Assembly (NCBI RefSeq): GCF_002831585.1
Contig: NZ_CP025113.1
Span: 7,939,091 to 8,003,090, forward strand
DNA length: 64,000 nucleotides
Source of the DNA: Bradyrhizobium sp. SK17
Lineage (GTDB): Bacteria > Pseudomonadota > Alphaproteobacteria > Rhizobiales > Xanthobacteraceae
Direction: 5' to 3'
The position numbers and the translations under genes were made by a program. This document shows positions 53,793-63,467 of this stretch, piece by piece (positions within the stretch are counted from its first letter, which is position 1; the number at the start of each line of letters is the position of its first letter). The notes below the pieces were generated by a model. That model did not search any database and was not told where the DNA came from. It saw nothing but the letters and a program-made list of their open reading frames with translations.

Positions 53793-54685
53793 ATTCGCTG
53801 ACCGAAGCCAGCCCGATGAAACGGCGGGCCTCGCCAGGCGCCCTGAGGCAGTTCGTGGCGCGGCTGATCCGAGAGCAGCCGGTGGGCGCGGCGGCGGGGG
53901 TCGTGTTCGTTCTCTTCCTGTTTTGCGGTGTGTTCGCGCATCTGCTGGCGCCCTACGGCTTCAACGAGATCAGCCCGATCGAGCGGTTGAAGCCACCATC
54001 GCTGCGACATCTGTTCGGAACCGACAATCTCGGCCGCGACGTGCTGTCGCGCTGCCTTTATGGCGCCCGGCTGTCGGTGATTATCGGTCTCTCGGCAGCC
54101 GCGCTCGCTACCGTGATATCGGTGACCATCGGTACCATAACCGCCTATATCGGTGGCCGATTCGACATGATCGCGCAGCGGTTCGTCGACGCCTACATGT
54201 CGTTTCCTGAGCTGGTGATCTTGATCGCGGTGGTATCGGTGCTTGGCCCCGGCATGATCCAGATCATCGGTATCCTCAGTCTGGTGCTTGGCATTGCGGG
54301 CTCCCGCATCATCCGCAGCGCCGTGCTGTCGGCGCGGGAGAACCTGTATGTGCATGCAGCACAGTCGATCGGTGCCTCGACTGGCCGCATCCTGTGGCGG
54401 CACATCCTGCCAAACATCATGCCGCCGATCATCGTGTTGTTCACCACCCGCGTCGGCGCGGTGATCCTTGCGGAATCCGGCCTGTCGTTCCTCGGTCTCG
54501 GCGTACCGCCGCCCGCGCCCACCTGGGGCGGCATGCTTTCCGGCAGCGCCCGCACGTACATGTTCCAGGGACCATGGCTGGCGCTCGCGCCTGGGCTTTG
54601 TCTGACGGTGGTCGTTTACGCCACCAACGTATTCGGCGACGCGCTACGCGACCTGCTTGATCCGCGCATGCGCAACTCGCGCTAG
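53789..54685 (+). CDS. Peptide-type ABC transporter permease (DppC/OppC family)
   Basis: 298 residues, six hydrophobic segments, with the DppC-type periplasmic LFGTDNLGRDVLSRCLYGARLS motif (LFGTDNLGRDVLSR) and an EAA-like loop LYVHAAQSIGASTGRILWRH. The C-terminus LAPGLCLTVVVYATNVFGDALRDLLDPR is family-typical. The start overlaps the dppB-like stop, so the two are translationally coupled. Confidence 0.95.
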   Translation: MNSLTEASPMKRRASPGALRQFVARLIREQPVGAAAGVVFVLFLFCGVFAHLLAPYGFNEISPIERLKPPSLRHLFGTDNLGRDVLSRCLYGARLSVIIGLSAAALATVISVTIGTITAYIGGRFDMIAQRFVDAYMSFPELVILIAVVSVLGPGMIQIIGILSLVLGIAGSRIIRSAVLSARENLYVHAAQSIGASTGRILWRHILPNIMPPIIVLFTTRVGAVILAESGLSFLGLGVPPPAPTWGGMLSGSARTYMFQGPWLALAPGLCLTVVVYATNVFGDALRDLLDPRMRNSR

Positions 54686-54721
54686 GGACAATCAACGGAA
54701 CGAGACGGGGAGAAACACACG

Positions 54722-56443
54722 ATGCGAAAGCCAACGACCGGACTGGGATCGATTGCAAGAACGTTGCGCGCACTGTCGCTGGCTGGCGCGTTGACGCTAC
54801 CGGCTGGGTTGGCATCCGCAGGCGAAGCGGTGCCGCAACGCGGCGGGACCCTCAACATCGGCAACGTCTATGTCACGCTTTCGCCCCTCACCTGGGATCC
54901 GGCCGACTGGGCGTGGAAGTTCCAGCAGGACACCGGCCTGATGTACGAGCAATTGTTCGCCGCCGACCTCAGCAAGTCGAAGCGGCACGGCGGCCCCTAC
55001 TCGTTCGTACCGGACGCGTGGCTTCCGTCGGACGCGATTCGCGGTGAACTCGCCGAGAGTTGGCAGTGGAAGCAAGATCCGCCGCGCGTGGAGATCAAGC
55101 TCCGTCAGGGCGTGATGTTTCCGGAGAAACCCGGCGTAATGGCGGCGCGCGAACTCGTGGCCGAGGACGTGGTGCAGAGCTACGAACGGCTCAACAACAG
55201 TCCGAAGAAGATTCCGACCTATTTTGACCACATCGCAAAGGTCGAGGCGACCGACAAGCACACCGTCGTGTTTACGTTCAAGACCTATTTCTCCGAGTGG
55301 GACTATCGGTTCGGCTGGGGCTACTACTCCGGCATCGTGCCGAAGGAGGTCGCCGACGCGGGCGCGGGAAACTGGAAGAACGCCAATGGAACGGGGCCAT
55401 TCCGGCTCACGGACTACGTGCAGGGCAACGCGGCCACATTCTCCAAGAACGACAAGTACTGGGACAAGGAAGTCATCGACGGCAAGTCCTATCAGTTGCC
55501 GTTCGTGGACAAGATCGTCTATCGCACCATCAAGGACGAGGCCACGTTCCTCGCCGCGCTGCGGACCGGCAAGCTCGACCTGCTGGAATCCATCCGATGG
55601 AGCGCGGTGGAAGAGCTCAAGAAGAGCGCGCCCAAGCTGCAGTGGTCACGCTGGCTTGCCACTGGGGGCACGTTCCTCGCCATGCGCAACGACACGAAGC
55701 CGTTCGACGACGTACGGGTACGCCGCGCGCTCAACATGGCGGTGAACAAGCAGGAGATTCTGAGCTCGTTCTACAATGGCGAGGGGCAGTTGTTCGCATA
55801 CCCGCAACACCCCGACTACATCGGCTATTTCGAGCCTCTTGAGCAGATGCCGGACTCGATCAAGGAGCTCTACACCTACAATCCGAAGAAGGCGAAAGCG
55901 CTGCTCGCGGAGGCCGGCTATCCGAACGGCTTCTCCTTCAAGGTTCAGGTGTGCTCCTGCTCGCCCGACCACATGGACCTGTTGCCATTGGTGGCAGCCT
56001 ATCTGGAGCAGGTCGGCGTCAAGATCGAAATTCAGCCGATGGAATACGGCGCATTCCTGTCGGCGATGACCACCAAGACCAACGCCGCTGGCTATTTCAT
56101 GCTCAACGGCCATACCAACCCGACCACCACGCTGCGCAAGAGCTTCGTCACGAAGCAGACGTGGAATCCGTCGCAGTTCTCCGATCCCGACATCGACCGC
56201 AAGATGAACGAGGCCTATCAGGAGCAGGACGAAGGCAAGCGTCAGGCAATGCTCAAGGAGATGACGCGGTCGATCATCGACAAGGCGCCCTACATCTTCC
56301 TGCCCGTCCCCTATGTCTATACGGCCTGGTGGCCGTGGGTGAAGAACTATGGTGGCGAGTTGCGCGCTGGCGCAGAGCGTCCGGGCCCGATCCACGCGCG
56401 GATATGGATCGACCAGGAAATGAAGAAGGGGATGGGCTATTGA
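54722..56443 (+). CDS. Periplasmic substrate-binding protein, SBP_bac_5 family
   Basis: 573 residues with a signal peptide (about 1-33, ending ASA). The cluster C binding protein pattern is present: GGTLNIGNVYV, LYEQLF-like MYEQLFAADL, LAESWQWKQDPPRVEIKLRQ, NGTGPFRLTDYVQGN, RRALNMAVNKQEIL, and KAKALLAEAGYPNGFSF. It captures the ligand for the two permeases just upstream. Peptide-binding specificity cannot be read from sequence. A TTG start for the next ATPase overlaps its stop. Confidence 0.95.
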   Translation: MRKPTTGLGSIARTLRALSLAGALTLPAGLASAGEAVPQRGGTLNIGNVYVTLSPLTWDPADWAWKFQQDTGLMYEQLFAADLSKSKRHGGPYSFVPDAWLPSDAIRGELAESWQWKQDPPRVEIKLRQGVMFPEKPGVMAARELVAEDVVQSYERLNNSPKKIPTYFDHIAKVEATDKHTVVFTFKTYFSEWDYRFGWGYYSGIVPKEVADAGAGNWKNANGTGPFRLTDYVQGNAATFSKNDKYWDKEVIDGKSYQLPFVDKIVYRTIKDEATFLAALRTGKLDLLESIRWSAVEELKKSAPKLQWSRWLATGGTFLAMRNDTKPFDDVRVRRALNMAVNKQEILSSFYNGEGQLFAYPQHPDYIGYFEPLEQMPDSIKELYTYNPKKAKALLAEAGYPNGFSFKVQVCSCSPDHMDLLPLVAAYLEQVGVKIEIQPMEYGAFLSAMTTKTNAAGYFMLNGHTNPTTTLRKSFVTKQTWNPSQFSDPDIDRKMNEAYQEQDEGKRQAMLKEMTRSIIDKAPYIFLPVPYVYTAWWPWVKNYGGELRAGAERPGPIHARIWIDQEMKKGMGY

Positions 56444-57459
56444 ACGGCCCGGCGAATCTTCCGGACGCTGTTGGGGACGGTGGCGCGCAGCCACCGCCCC
56501 TGCTGCGGGTGCGCAATCTGACGACACGCTTTCGCATCGACCGCGGCGCGATCACCGCGGTCAATCGCGTTTCCTTCGACGTGGATGCGGGCGAGACGCT
56601 GGCCATCGTCGGCGAGTCCGGTTCGGGCAAGAGCATGACGGCGCTGTCGATCCTGCGGCTGATCCCGAACCCGCCCGGCCGGATCGAGGACGGTGAAATC
56701 CTGTTCGACGGGCTGGACCTGCTGAAGCTGTCCGATGCGGAAATTCGCGACATCCGCGGCAACAAGATCGCCATGATCTTCCAGGAGCCGATGAGTTCGC
56801 TGAACCCGGCGCTGACGGTCGGCCTCCAGGTCGGCGAGCCCATCAACCGCCACGGCGGCGCGCCGTGGTCGAAAGCCTTGCTTGCTGCGCGCGACCTGCT
56901 TGGACGGGTGAGGATGTCCGACCCCGCTTCGCGCGTTAACGCCTATCCGCACCAATTCTCCGGCGGCATGCGCCAGCGCGCGATGATCGCGATGGCCATG
57001 GCCTGCCAGCCGAGGCTGATCATCGCCGATGAACCGACCACAGCACTCGATGTCACGGTGCAGGCGCAAATCCTGGACCTGCTCAAGGATCTGGCGCTGC
57101 GCTCGCGCTCGGCATTGATCCTGATCACGCACGACCTCGGCGTGGTCGCGCGGTACGCCGACCGCGTCGCCGTCATGTATGCCGGGCGCATCGTGGAGAC
57201 GGCCCCGGCACGGGAGTTGTATTCGCGGCCGCGGCATCCCTACACCCGCGGGCTCATGGCCTCGGTGCCCCGGCTGGACAGCGATACGCACCAACGTCTG
57301 GTTCCCATCGAGGGCCAGCCACCGAACCTCGCGGCGCTGCCACCCGGCTGCGCATTCGCGCCGCGCTGCCGCCAGGCCGTCGACGCTTGCAAGCAGGCCC
57401 CGCCCCCGCTGCGCGAAGTCGGCCCGCGTCACAGCGCGGCCTGCATCATGGAGGGCTGA
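56440..57459 (+). CDS. ABC transporter ATPase (DppD/OppD family)
   Basis: 339 residues from TTG 56440, overlapping the binding-protein stop by four bases; GAAGGGG lies eight bases upstream and no nearer start fits. Walker [14 protein letters not shown], signature [16 protein letters not shown], Walker [13 protein letters not shown], switch His in [10 protein letters not shown]. The C-terminal Cys-rich oligopeptide domain ([17 protein letters not shown]) is present, as in DppD/OppD, where these Cys can bind an iron-sulfur cluster. Confidence 0.94.
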   Translation: MNGPANLPDAVGDGGAQPPPLLRVRNLTTRFRIDRGAITAVNRVSFDVDAGETLAIVGESGSGKSMTALSILRLIPNPPGRIEDGEILFDGLDLLKLSDAEIRDIRGNKIAMIFQEPMSSLNPALTVGLQVGEPINRHGGAPWSKALLAARDLLGRVRMSDPASRVNAYPHQFSGGMRQRAMIAMAMACQPRLIIADEPTTALDVTVQAQILDLLKDLALRSRSALILITHDLGVVARYADRVAVMYAGRIVETAPARELYSRPRHPYTRGLMASVPRLDSDTHQRLVPIEGQPPNLAALPPGCAFAPRCRQAVDACKQAPPPLREVGPRHSAACIMEG

Positions 57460-57462
57460 CCG

Positions 57463-58449
57463 ATGTCGCAACAGCTGCTGCAAGTCCGCGATCTGAAGGT
57501 CCATTTTCCGATCAGTGCTGGCACCCTGTTGCGAAAGCAGGTCGGAGCGGTGCGTGCGGTCGATGGCGTATCGTTCTCGCTGGCGCGCGGCGAGACGCTT
57601 GGTCTCGTCGGGGAAAGTGGCTGCGGCAAGTCGACCACGGGCCTGGCGATCCTGAAGATGCAGGCGCTGACCTCCGGCCGCATCGAGTTCGAGGGCCAGG
57701 ACATCACGTCCTACGACCGCAAGCAGATGCAGCCGCTGCGGCGGCGGATTCAGATGGTCTATCAGGATCCCTACGGCTCGCTCAATCCGCGCATGACAGT
57801 GCGTGATATTATCGGCGAGCCCCTGGTGGTGCATGGGCTTGCAGGAGATCGCGAGGCCTATGAGGAGCGAATTGCCACATTGATGCGCACGGTCGGCTTG
57901 TTGCCGGACATGGCGGGCCGCTATCCACATCAATTCTCGGGCGGCCAGCGCCAGCGCATTGGCATCGCAAGGGCTCTGGCGCTCGAGCCTAGCCTTATCA
58001 TCTGCGACGAGCCGGTATCGGCGCTCGACGTCTCGATCCAGGCCCAAGTGGTGAACGTGTTTGTCGAACTGCAGGAGCGGCTCGGCCTTGCCTACTTGTT
58101 CATTGCCCACGACCTGGCCGTTGTCCGCCATGTCAGCCATCGCATAGCGGTGATGTATCTGGGACGGATCGTGGAAATCGCCCCACGCGACGCCCTCTAC
58201 ACGTCGCCGCTACATCCCTACACGCAGGCCCTCCTCGCGGCCGTGCCGGTGGCGGACCCCGAGGTCGAGGCGGCACGACCGCGGGCGATCATCAGCGGCG
58301 AAGTGCCGAGCGCAACCAATCCGCCACCGGGCTGTCGCTTCCACACCCGCTGCCCGCAGGCGTTTGCGCGCTGCCGAACCCAAAGTCCGGAGTTGCGCGA
58401 CCTCGGCAGCGGTCAGGCCGTCGCCTGCCATTTGCACGACACTCTCTGA
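57463..58449 (+). CDS. ABC transporter ATPase (DppF/OppF family)
   Basis: 328 residues. Walker [16 protein letters not shown], the Q-loop in [16 protein letters not shown], signature [17 protein letters not shown], Walker [19 protein letters not shown], switch His in [11 protein letters not shown]. The C-terminus has [18 protein letters not shown], the second Cys-rich domain. It starts three bases after the DppD-like stop. The asymmetric ATPase pair is typical of peptide and nickel importers. Confidence 0.95.
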   Translation: MSQQLLQVRDLKVHFPISAGTLLRKQVGAVRAVDGVSFSLARGETLGLVGESGCGKSTTGLAILKMQALTSGRIEFEGQDITSYDRKQMQPLRRRIQMVYQDPYGSLNPRMTVRDIIGEPLVVHGLAGDREAYEERIATLMRTVGLLPDMAGRYPHQFSGGQRQRIGIARALALEPSLIICDEPVSALDVSIQAQVVNVFVELQERLGLAYLFIAHDLAVVRHVSHRIAVMYLGRIVEIAPRDALYTSPLHPYTQALLAAVPVADPEVEAARPRAIISGEVPSATNPPPGCRFHTRCPQAFARCRTQSPELRDLGSGQAVACHLHDTL

Positions 58450-58468
58450 TCGTCCTAACGTGGACGCC

Positions 58469-59701
58469 ATGAAGCTCAAGCCGAACACCAAGGGCGACGT
58501 CACCCGAACCCGGAAGTTCGTCGCCAAACAAGATGCCATTCTTGATGCCGCCGCCCGCCAGTTCAATCGGCTTGGTCTCAAGGGAGCGACCTTCACCGAC
58601 ATCGCTGGCAGCGTCGGCCTGCTCACCAACAGCGTCACCTATTACTATCACCGCAAGGATGACCTGGCGGCGGCCTGCCTGATCAAGGCGATCGGCTCGG
58701 GGCATGCGTTGGCCGACGCGGCGCTCGGCGCCGGCGATCCAGAGGCCAGGATCCGCCATCTGATCCATGGACACGCCGATGTACTCGCCGGAATCGCCCG
58801 CGGTCAACGCGACGCGTTGGTCAACTTCAACGATATCCGGGCACTGAAGGCCCCCGAGGCCGATCGCGTATTTGCCGCCTATACCGAGATGTTTCGCAGC
58901 GTTCGGAAGCTGCTACCGAAGGACATCCTGGGACCGCAGGAGCGGAACGCGCGGGCGCATCTGCTGGTGTCGCTGACCAACTGGATGCGCCGCTGGATCT
59001 CCCGCTACGAGCCCGACGACTACGCATACGCCGCGGCGCGCATGAGCGACATCGTGATCAACGGGCTCGCTCGCCGGCGCGGTCAATGGAAGGAGTTGGC
59101 CGGGCTGGAGATCGACTGGTCACAATCCGACTCAGCCGATACCCCCACTCCCGACGCCTTCCTGCGCGCGGCAACCGTGCTGGCCAACGACGAGGGCTAT
59201 CGCGGCGCCTCCGTCGATCGCATCGCAAGACGCCTGAACCTCACCAAAGGGTCCTTCTATCACCACTATGATAGCAAGGAGGAGCTGGTTGCGTCATGTT
59301 TCGAACGGACCTTCGACATCATTCGCCGCACCCAGACACTGGCGCGTCAGCGCCATGACTCAGGCTGGGCGCGGCTGATGGCGGCTGCGCAGGCGCAGGT
59401 TCGAATTCAGCTATCGGATCATGGGCCCTTGATCCGAACCTCGGCATGGAATGCCTTGCCTGAGCCAATCCGCGAGAATTGCAGGCAAGCGCTCGACCGC
59501 CTGACCGAGCAACTGGGCGTGTTCGTGGTAGAAGCCATGCTCAACGGAGACGTTCGCCTGCTTGATACATCGATTGCCGCCGAACAGGTTACGGGGATGA
59601 TCAATGCTGCCTCCGAGCTCGACCGCTGGGTACCTGCGCTGGCCAGGGACCGCGCCGTCGACTTGTTCGCGCGACCACTCTTTGAAGGCATCCTGTCGTA
59701 G
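58469..59701 (+). CDS. Double-TetR transcriptional regulator
   Basis: 410 residues from ATG 58469, about twice the length of a normal TetR protein, because two complete TetR units are fused. Unit 1 (about 1-215): KQDAILDAAARQFNRLGLKG, FTDIAGSVGLLTNSVTYYYH. Unit 2 (about 225-410): FLRAATVLANDEGYRGASVD, IARRLNLTKGSFYHHYDSKE. Each helix-turn-helix is followed by its own helical domain. A single chain could thus supply both DNA-binding heads of a dimer. It starts 19 bases after the ATPase gene and probably controls the transporter. Confidence 0.92.
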   Translation: MKLKPNTKGDVTRTRKFVAKQDAILDAAARQFNRLGLKGATFTDIAGSVGLLTNSVTYYYHRKDDLAAACLIKAIGSGHALADAALGAGDPEARIRHLIHGHADVLAGIARGQRDALVNFNDIRALKAPEADRVFAAYTEMFRSVRKLLPKDILGPQERNARAHLLVSLTNWMRRWISRYEPDDYAYAAARMSDIVINGLARRRGQWKELAGLEIDWSQSDSADTPTPDAFLRAATVLANDEGYRGASVDRIARRLNLTKGSFYHHYDSKEELVASCFERTFDIIRRTQTLARQRHDSGWARLMAAAQAQVRIQLSDHGPLIRTSAWNALPEPIRENCRQALDRLTEQLGVFVVEAMLNGDVRLLDTSIAAEQVTGMINAASELDRWVPALARDRAVDLFARPLFEGILS

Positions 59702-59767
59702 CTACCACAATCCCGATCCGATGTGCCTGCTCGGGAATACGCATCGGTCCTTTCAGATACGGCGTGC

Positions 59768-60091
59768 CTATTCCGCCGCGTCCATGATCGGCGCCGTCGT
59801 CCCGCGATAGTCCGGAACCACGGCCGGCGCATTCGCCTTGGCGCGATAGATCAGGCAGGAGCAGCGCAGCAGCGAGGCGAAATTGTTCACCTCGCCGTGA
59901 TGGTCGAGCACCTCGTTGTGCAGGGTGGTGAGGAACTTGGCCAGCGTCATGCCTTCCTTGGCCGCGATCTCCTCGAGCGTGTCCCAGAACGACATTTCCA
60001 GCCGGATCGAGGTGCAATGGCCGTCGATCCGCAACGATCGGGTCTGCGATTCATAGTCACGCTGCGGCTGGTGCGCGAAAAGATGGCACAT
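59768..60091 (-). CDS. Ribbon-helix-helix domain protein
   Basis: 107 residues. The RHH_4-type domain (about 15-85) has QTRSLRIDGHCTSIRLEMSF (the strand is RSLRIDGHCTSIRL), FWDTLEEIAAKEGMTLAKFL and HNEVLDHHGEVNNFASLLRC. A tail of about 20 residues ends MDAAE. RHH_4 proteins are small DNA-binding proteins widespread in alphaproteobacteria, with little known of their targets. A strong GGAGGAA ribosome site precedes ATG 60091. A shortened second copy lies at 52237 in the same orientation, so the ABC/TetR block is bracketed by direct repeats. Confidence 0.9.
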   Translation of the reverse strand: MCHLFAHQPQRDYESQTRSLRIDGHCTSIRLEMSFWDTLEEIAAKEGMTLAKFLTTLHNEVLDHHGEVNNFASLLRCSCLIYRAKANAPAVVPDYRGTTAPIMDAAE

Positions 60092-60324
60092 GGCGTTCCT
60101 CCGGCGAGAACTTATAATTTTTCTAAACGATATACCTGTGCGTGCGGCCCCACAATCGCGACGTAGGGCGTAACGCGCGAGCCCTCGAAGGCGAACGACT
60201 TCAAGGCCATAGCCCGGAATCATCCCCAGCCCGTGGCGGCATCGGCGCCTCCGTCCCATGCATTTGCCGGCGCGGCCATTTATAGTGGCGTCCAGCCTCG
60301 AATCGTGTTCCCGACAGTCGATCC

Positions 60325-62145
60325 ATGCCCGTCCGCCAACTTCCCGAACAGCTCGTCAACCGCATCGCCGCCGGCGAGGTGGTCGAACGTCCTGCGAGCG
60401 TGGTCAAGGAACTGGTCGAGAACGCGATCGACGCCGGCGCCAGCCGGATCGACGTCTTCACCGATGGCGGCGGACGGCGCCGGATCGGCATCACCGATGA
60501 CGGCGGCGGCATGACGCGGTCAGACCTTGCGCTTGCGGTCGACCGCCACGCCACCTCCAAGCTCGATGACGAAGACCTCCTGCGCATCCGCACCCTCGGG
60601 TTCCGCGGCGAGGCGCTGCCGTCGATCGGCGCGGTGGCCAAACTCGGCATCACCACGCGCCACGCCAGCGAGCCGCATGCGTGGTCGCTGGCGGTCGAAG
60701 GCGGCGAGAAATCGGAGATCATGCCTGCCGCGCTCGGCCAGGGCACCCGCGTCGAGGTCAATGAACTGTTCTACGCCACGCCGGCGCGGCTGAAATTCCT
60801 CAAGACCGACCGTACCGAGGCAGAGGCGATCCGCGAAGTGGTACGGCGCCTCGGCATGGCGCGGCCCGACATCGCCTTCACGCTGGCCGGCGAGGAGCGT
60901 GCGCCGGTGACCTGGGCCGCCGCGCTGCCCGGCGCGGCCGGCCGGCTGACCCGGCTCGGCGATATCCTCGGCGCGGATTTTCGCGCCAGTGCGATCGAAG
61001 TGCGATCCGAACGCGAAGGCGTCGTGGTCGAGGGCTTTGCCGCCGCGCCGTCGCTGACCCGCGCCAATGCGCTCGGGCAATATCTGTTCGTCAATGGCCG
61101 CCCGGTGCGCGACAAGCTGATCCTCGGTGCGGTGCGTGCGGCCTATTCCGACTATCTTCCGCGCGACCGCCATCCCGTGGTGGCACTGTTCGTGACCTGC
61201 GACCCGCAAGAGGTCGACGCCAATGTGCATCCGGCCAAGACCGAGGTGCGCTTCCGCAACGCCGGCCTGGTGCGCGCGCTGATCGTGCACGCGCTGAAGG
61301 ACGGCCTGGCGCGCGAGGGAAGGCGCACCGCGGCCAACACCGCCGACGGCGCGACCTTGCAGGCGTTCCGCCCCGCTTTCACGCCGCCGCCGCGGCCGGG
61401 CAATTGGGACTGGCGCTCTTCGCCGTCCTATCCGGCTGGTCCGATGCGCGGCTTCGAAGCCGCGGCGGCGACCGCCTTTGCCGAGCCGGGACAGGCCGCC
61501 TTCGATGTCGGCACCCCGACCGCCGATGTGCGCTTCGAAGCGGCACCCGCGCCCGACATGCTGGACCGTCCGCTCGGCGCCGCACGCACCCAGATCCACG
61601 AGACCTACATCGTCTCGCAGACCCGCGATGGCCTCATCGTGGTCGACCAGCACGCGGCCCATGAGCGCATCGTCTATGAGCGGCTGAAGGCCTCGCTGGC
61701 GAAGAACGGCGTGCAGCGCCAGATCCTCTTGATCCCCGAGATCGTCGAACTCGACGAGGCGACCGTCGAGAAGCTGCTCGATCGCGCCGAAGAGCTGTGC
61801 TCGTTCGGACTTGCGATCGAATCCTTCGGCCCCGGCGCCGTTGCCGTGCGCGAGACGCCCTCGCTGCTCGGCAAGGCCAACGCGGCCGGCCTGTTGCGCG
61901 ATCTCGCCGAACACATGGCGGAATGGGACGAGGCGCTGCCGCTGGAGCGCCGGCTGATGCATGTCGCCGCCACCATGGCCTGCCACGGCTCGGTCCGCGC
62001 CGGCCGCCGCCTCAAGCCGGAAGAGATGAACGCGCTGCTGCGCGAAATGGAAGACACCCCGAATTCCGGCCAGTGCAACCACGGCCGCCCGACCTATGTC
62101 GAGCTGAAGCTCAGTGATATCGAGAAGCTGTTCGGGCGTAGATAG
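60325..62145 (+). CDS. mutL: DNA mismatch repair protein MutL
   Basis: 606 residues. The GHKL ATPase has IAAGEVVERPASVVKELVEN, ITDDGGGM, RHATSKL and GFRGEALPSIGAVAKL. After a Pro-rich linker (about 340-415) the C-terminal domain has the endonuclease motif DQHAAHERIVYE (DQHAX2EX4E), ACHGSVRAGRRL and QCNHGRP. MutL is therefore a nicking enzyme itself, as in bacteria without MutH. The 60092-60324 gap upstream holds divergent promoters but no clear motif. Confidence 0.97.
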   Translation: MPVRQLPEQLVNRIAAGEVVERPASVVKELVENAIDAGASRIDVFTDGGGRRRIGITDDGGGMTRSDLALAVDRHATSKLDDEDLLRIRTLGFRGEALPSIGAVAKLGITTRHASEPHAWSLAVEGGEKSEIMPAALGQGTRVEVNELFYATPARLKFLKTDRTEAEAIREVVRRLGMARPDIAFTLAGEERAPVTWAAALPGAAGRLTRLGDILGADFRASAIEVRSEREGVVVEGFAAAPSLTRANALGQYLFVNGRPVRDKLILGAVRAAYSDYLPRDRHPVVALFVTCDPQEVDANVHPAKTEVRFRNAGLVRALIVHALKDGLAREGRRTAANTADGATLQAFRPAFTPPPRPGNWDWRSSPSYPAGPMRGFEAAAATAFAEPGQAAFDVGTPTADVRFEAAPAPDMLDRPLGAARTQIHETYIVSQTRDGLIVVDQHAAHERIVYERLKASLAKNGVQRQILLIPEIVELDEATVEKLLDRAEELCSFGLAIESFGPGAVAVRETPSLLGKANAAGLLRDLAEHMAEWDEALPLERRLMHVAATMACHGSVRAGRRLKPEEMNALLREMEDTPNSGQCNHGRPTYVELKLSDIEKLFGRR

Positions 62146-62160
62146 ATCTTGCACGATTCC

Positions 62161-62244
62161 GTAGGATGGGTGGAGCGCAGCGATACCCATCAACTTTCGT
62201 TCCGCGGCACCATGATGGGTTTCGCTGCGCTCTACCCATCCTAC
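62161..62244. repeat. Intergenic inverted repeat, family E
   Basis: GTAGGATGGGTGGAGCGCAGCGATACCCATC on the left and GATGGGTTTCGCTGCGCTCTACCCATCCTAC on the right are nearly perfect inverted arms around a 22-base centre. It lies between the convergent mutL and the hypothetical gene and could act as a bidirectional terminator. I recall closely similar elements in many Rhizobiales genomes. Confidence 0.85.
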
Positions 62245-62250
62245 AAGTTC

Positions 62251-62859
62251 TTACCGCGCGAACACCTCGAGTGCGGTGCGCAACTGCGCGATCCATTCAT
62301 CGCCGTCCTTGAAGCCACCTGCCGCGATGCGGGCGCAGACCTGATCGAGATCATCGCCGCTGGCCGGACGCTTGCCGATCTGCCGCACGATCGCGGCATA
62401 GCCATCCACCAGCAGCACGAGACCGGGCGCATTCGCCGCGGCATAGTGTCCGCGCGCATCGGAGAACAGCCCGGTCGCCTCGTCGTACCGGCCGAGCGCC
62501 AGGTCAAAAGCGCCGACCAGCCAGATGCCGGTTGCGACGCGCAGCGGCCCGAGCTCGAGCCTCTCGACGAGGCGCAGCGAGCACTCCGCGAGTTCGCGCG
62601 CCGCCAGCAGATGATCCGGGTCGATCGGCCTCTCCGAAACGCTCCAGCCCGGCCAGCAATCGGCTGCGGCGTTGAACGTCAACCGCTGCGCCACCTTCAG
62701 CGCTTCGGTCCGGTCACTGTCCGGCGCGCCACGATGGCGTTCGATCTGGTCGGCGGCGTGACGCGCGGCCGCAAGCAATGCCGCGTCATCGCCTGCGCCG
62801 CGCAACGCCTTGACGCGCGCCTCCAATTGATTTGCGAGCATGGCGAGAGTGTCGGTCAT
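62251..62859 (-). CDS. Conserved hypothetical helical protein, TPR-like
   Basis: 202 residues, almost entirely helical by composition, without a signal peptide or membrane segment. HLLAARELAECSLRLVERLELGPLRV and WLVGAFDLALGRYDEATGLFSDARGHY (the ALGRYDEATGLFSDA part is a TPR-like helix pair) suggest tetratricopeptide-type repeats. I do not recognise the family. It lies 44 bases after rsmD on the same strand and may belong to that operon. Confidence 0.75.
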   Translation of the reverse strand: MTDTLAMLANQLEARVKALRGAGDDAALLAAARHAADQIERHRGAPDSDRTEALKVAQRLTFNAAADCWPGWSVSERPIDPDHLLAARELAECSLRLVERLELGPLRVATGIWLVGAFDLALGRYDEATGLFSDARGHYAAANAPGLVLLVDGYAAIVRQIGKRPASGDDLDQVCARIAAGGFKDGDEWIAQLRTALEVFAR

Positions 62860-62903
62860 GCATGCAGCATAACGTCGTCAAATGACGCCGGCGCTGAACC
62901 GCC

Positions 62904-63461
62904 CTACACTTTTTCGCGAAGGAACACGAATTCGGTATCGTCGTACGCGCGCCGCTCGACTTCCTCAAAGCCCTCGGGAGCCGCGAATGCCGCAGCCTTG
63001 GCCTCCTCGACCACAAGCAATGCGCTCGGCGTCAGCCAACCGCCATCGCGTAGCGAGGCGAGCGCCTTTTCGGCGAGGCCCTTGCCATAGGGCGGGTCGA
63101 GAAACACCAACGCGAACGGCTCGACCGGATGCGCCGGTCCGAGGTCGGTGGCATCGCGGCGGTAGACTTTTGTGGTCCCGCCGAGGCCGAGCGATTCCAC
63201 ATTGTTGCGCAGCAGCGCCCGCGCCTCGGCGCCATTGTCGACGAACAGCGTGAATTTGGCGCCGCGCGAGACTGCCTCGATCCCGAGCGCGCCGGTGCCG
63301 GCAAACAGATCGAGCACGCGGGCGTCCTCGATCGGGTTGTCATAGGCATGGACCAGGATGTTGAACACGGACTCGCGCAAGCGGTCCGCGGTCGGCCGGA
63401 TCTCGCGGCCCGACGGCGACGCGAGATTGCGGCCCTTCAGCCTGCCCCCGACGACACGCAT
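62904..63461 (-). CDS. rsmD: 16S rRNA (guanine(966)-N(2))-methyltransferase
   Basis: 185 residues, family length. MRVVGGRLKGRNLASPSGRE and RPTADRLRESVFNIL at the N-terminus, SAM loop VLDLFAGTGALGIEAVSRGA, and catalytic LVFLDPPYGKGLAEKAL. It methylates G966 of 16S rRNA in the 30S subunit. It begins six bases after the RluB-type stop; this rluB-rsmD pairing is common in alphaproteobacteria. Confidence 0.97.
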   Translation of the reverse strand: MRVVGGRLKGRNLASPSGREIRPTADRLRESVFNILVHAYDNPIEDARVLDLFAGTGALGIEAVSRGAKFTLFVDNGAEARALLRNNVESLGLGGTTKVYRRDATDLGPAHPVEPFALVFLDPPYGKGLAEKALASLRDGGWLTPSALLVVEEAKAAAFAAPEGFEEVERRAYDDTEFVFLREKV

Positions 63462-63467
63462 CGACCG

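Noticed and set aside
60105..60130. TTTAGAAAAATTATAAG (minus strand) as an Irr/ICE element before the RHH gene
   Set aside because: Only the left half matches TTTAGAA/TTCTAAA, and the spacing is wrong; it is more simply an AT-rich promoter.
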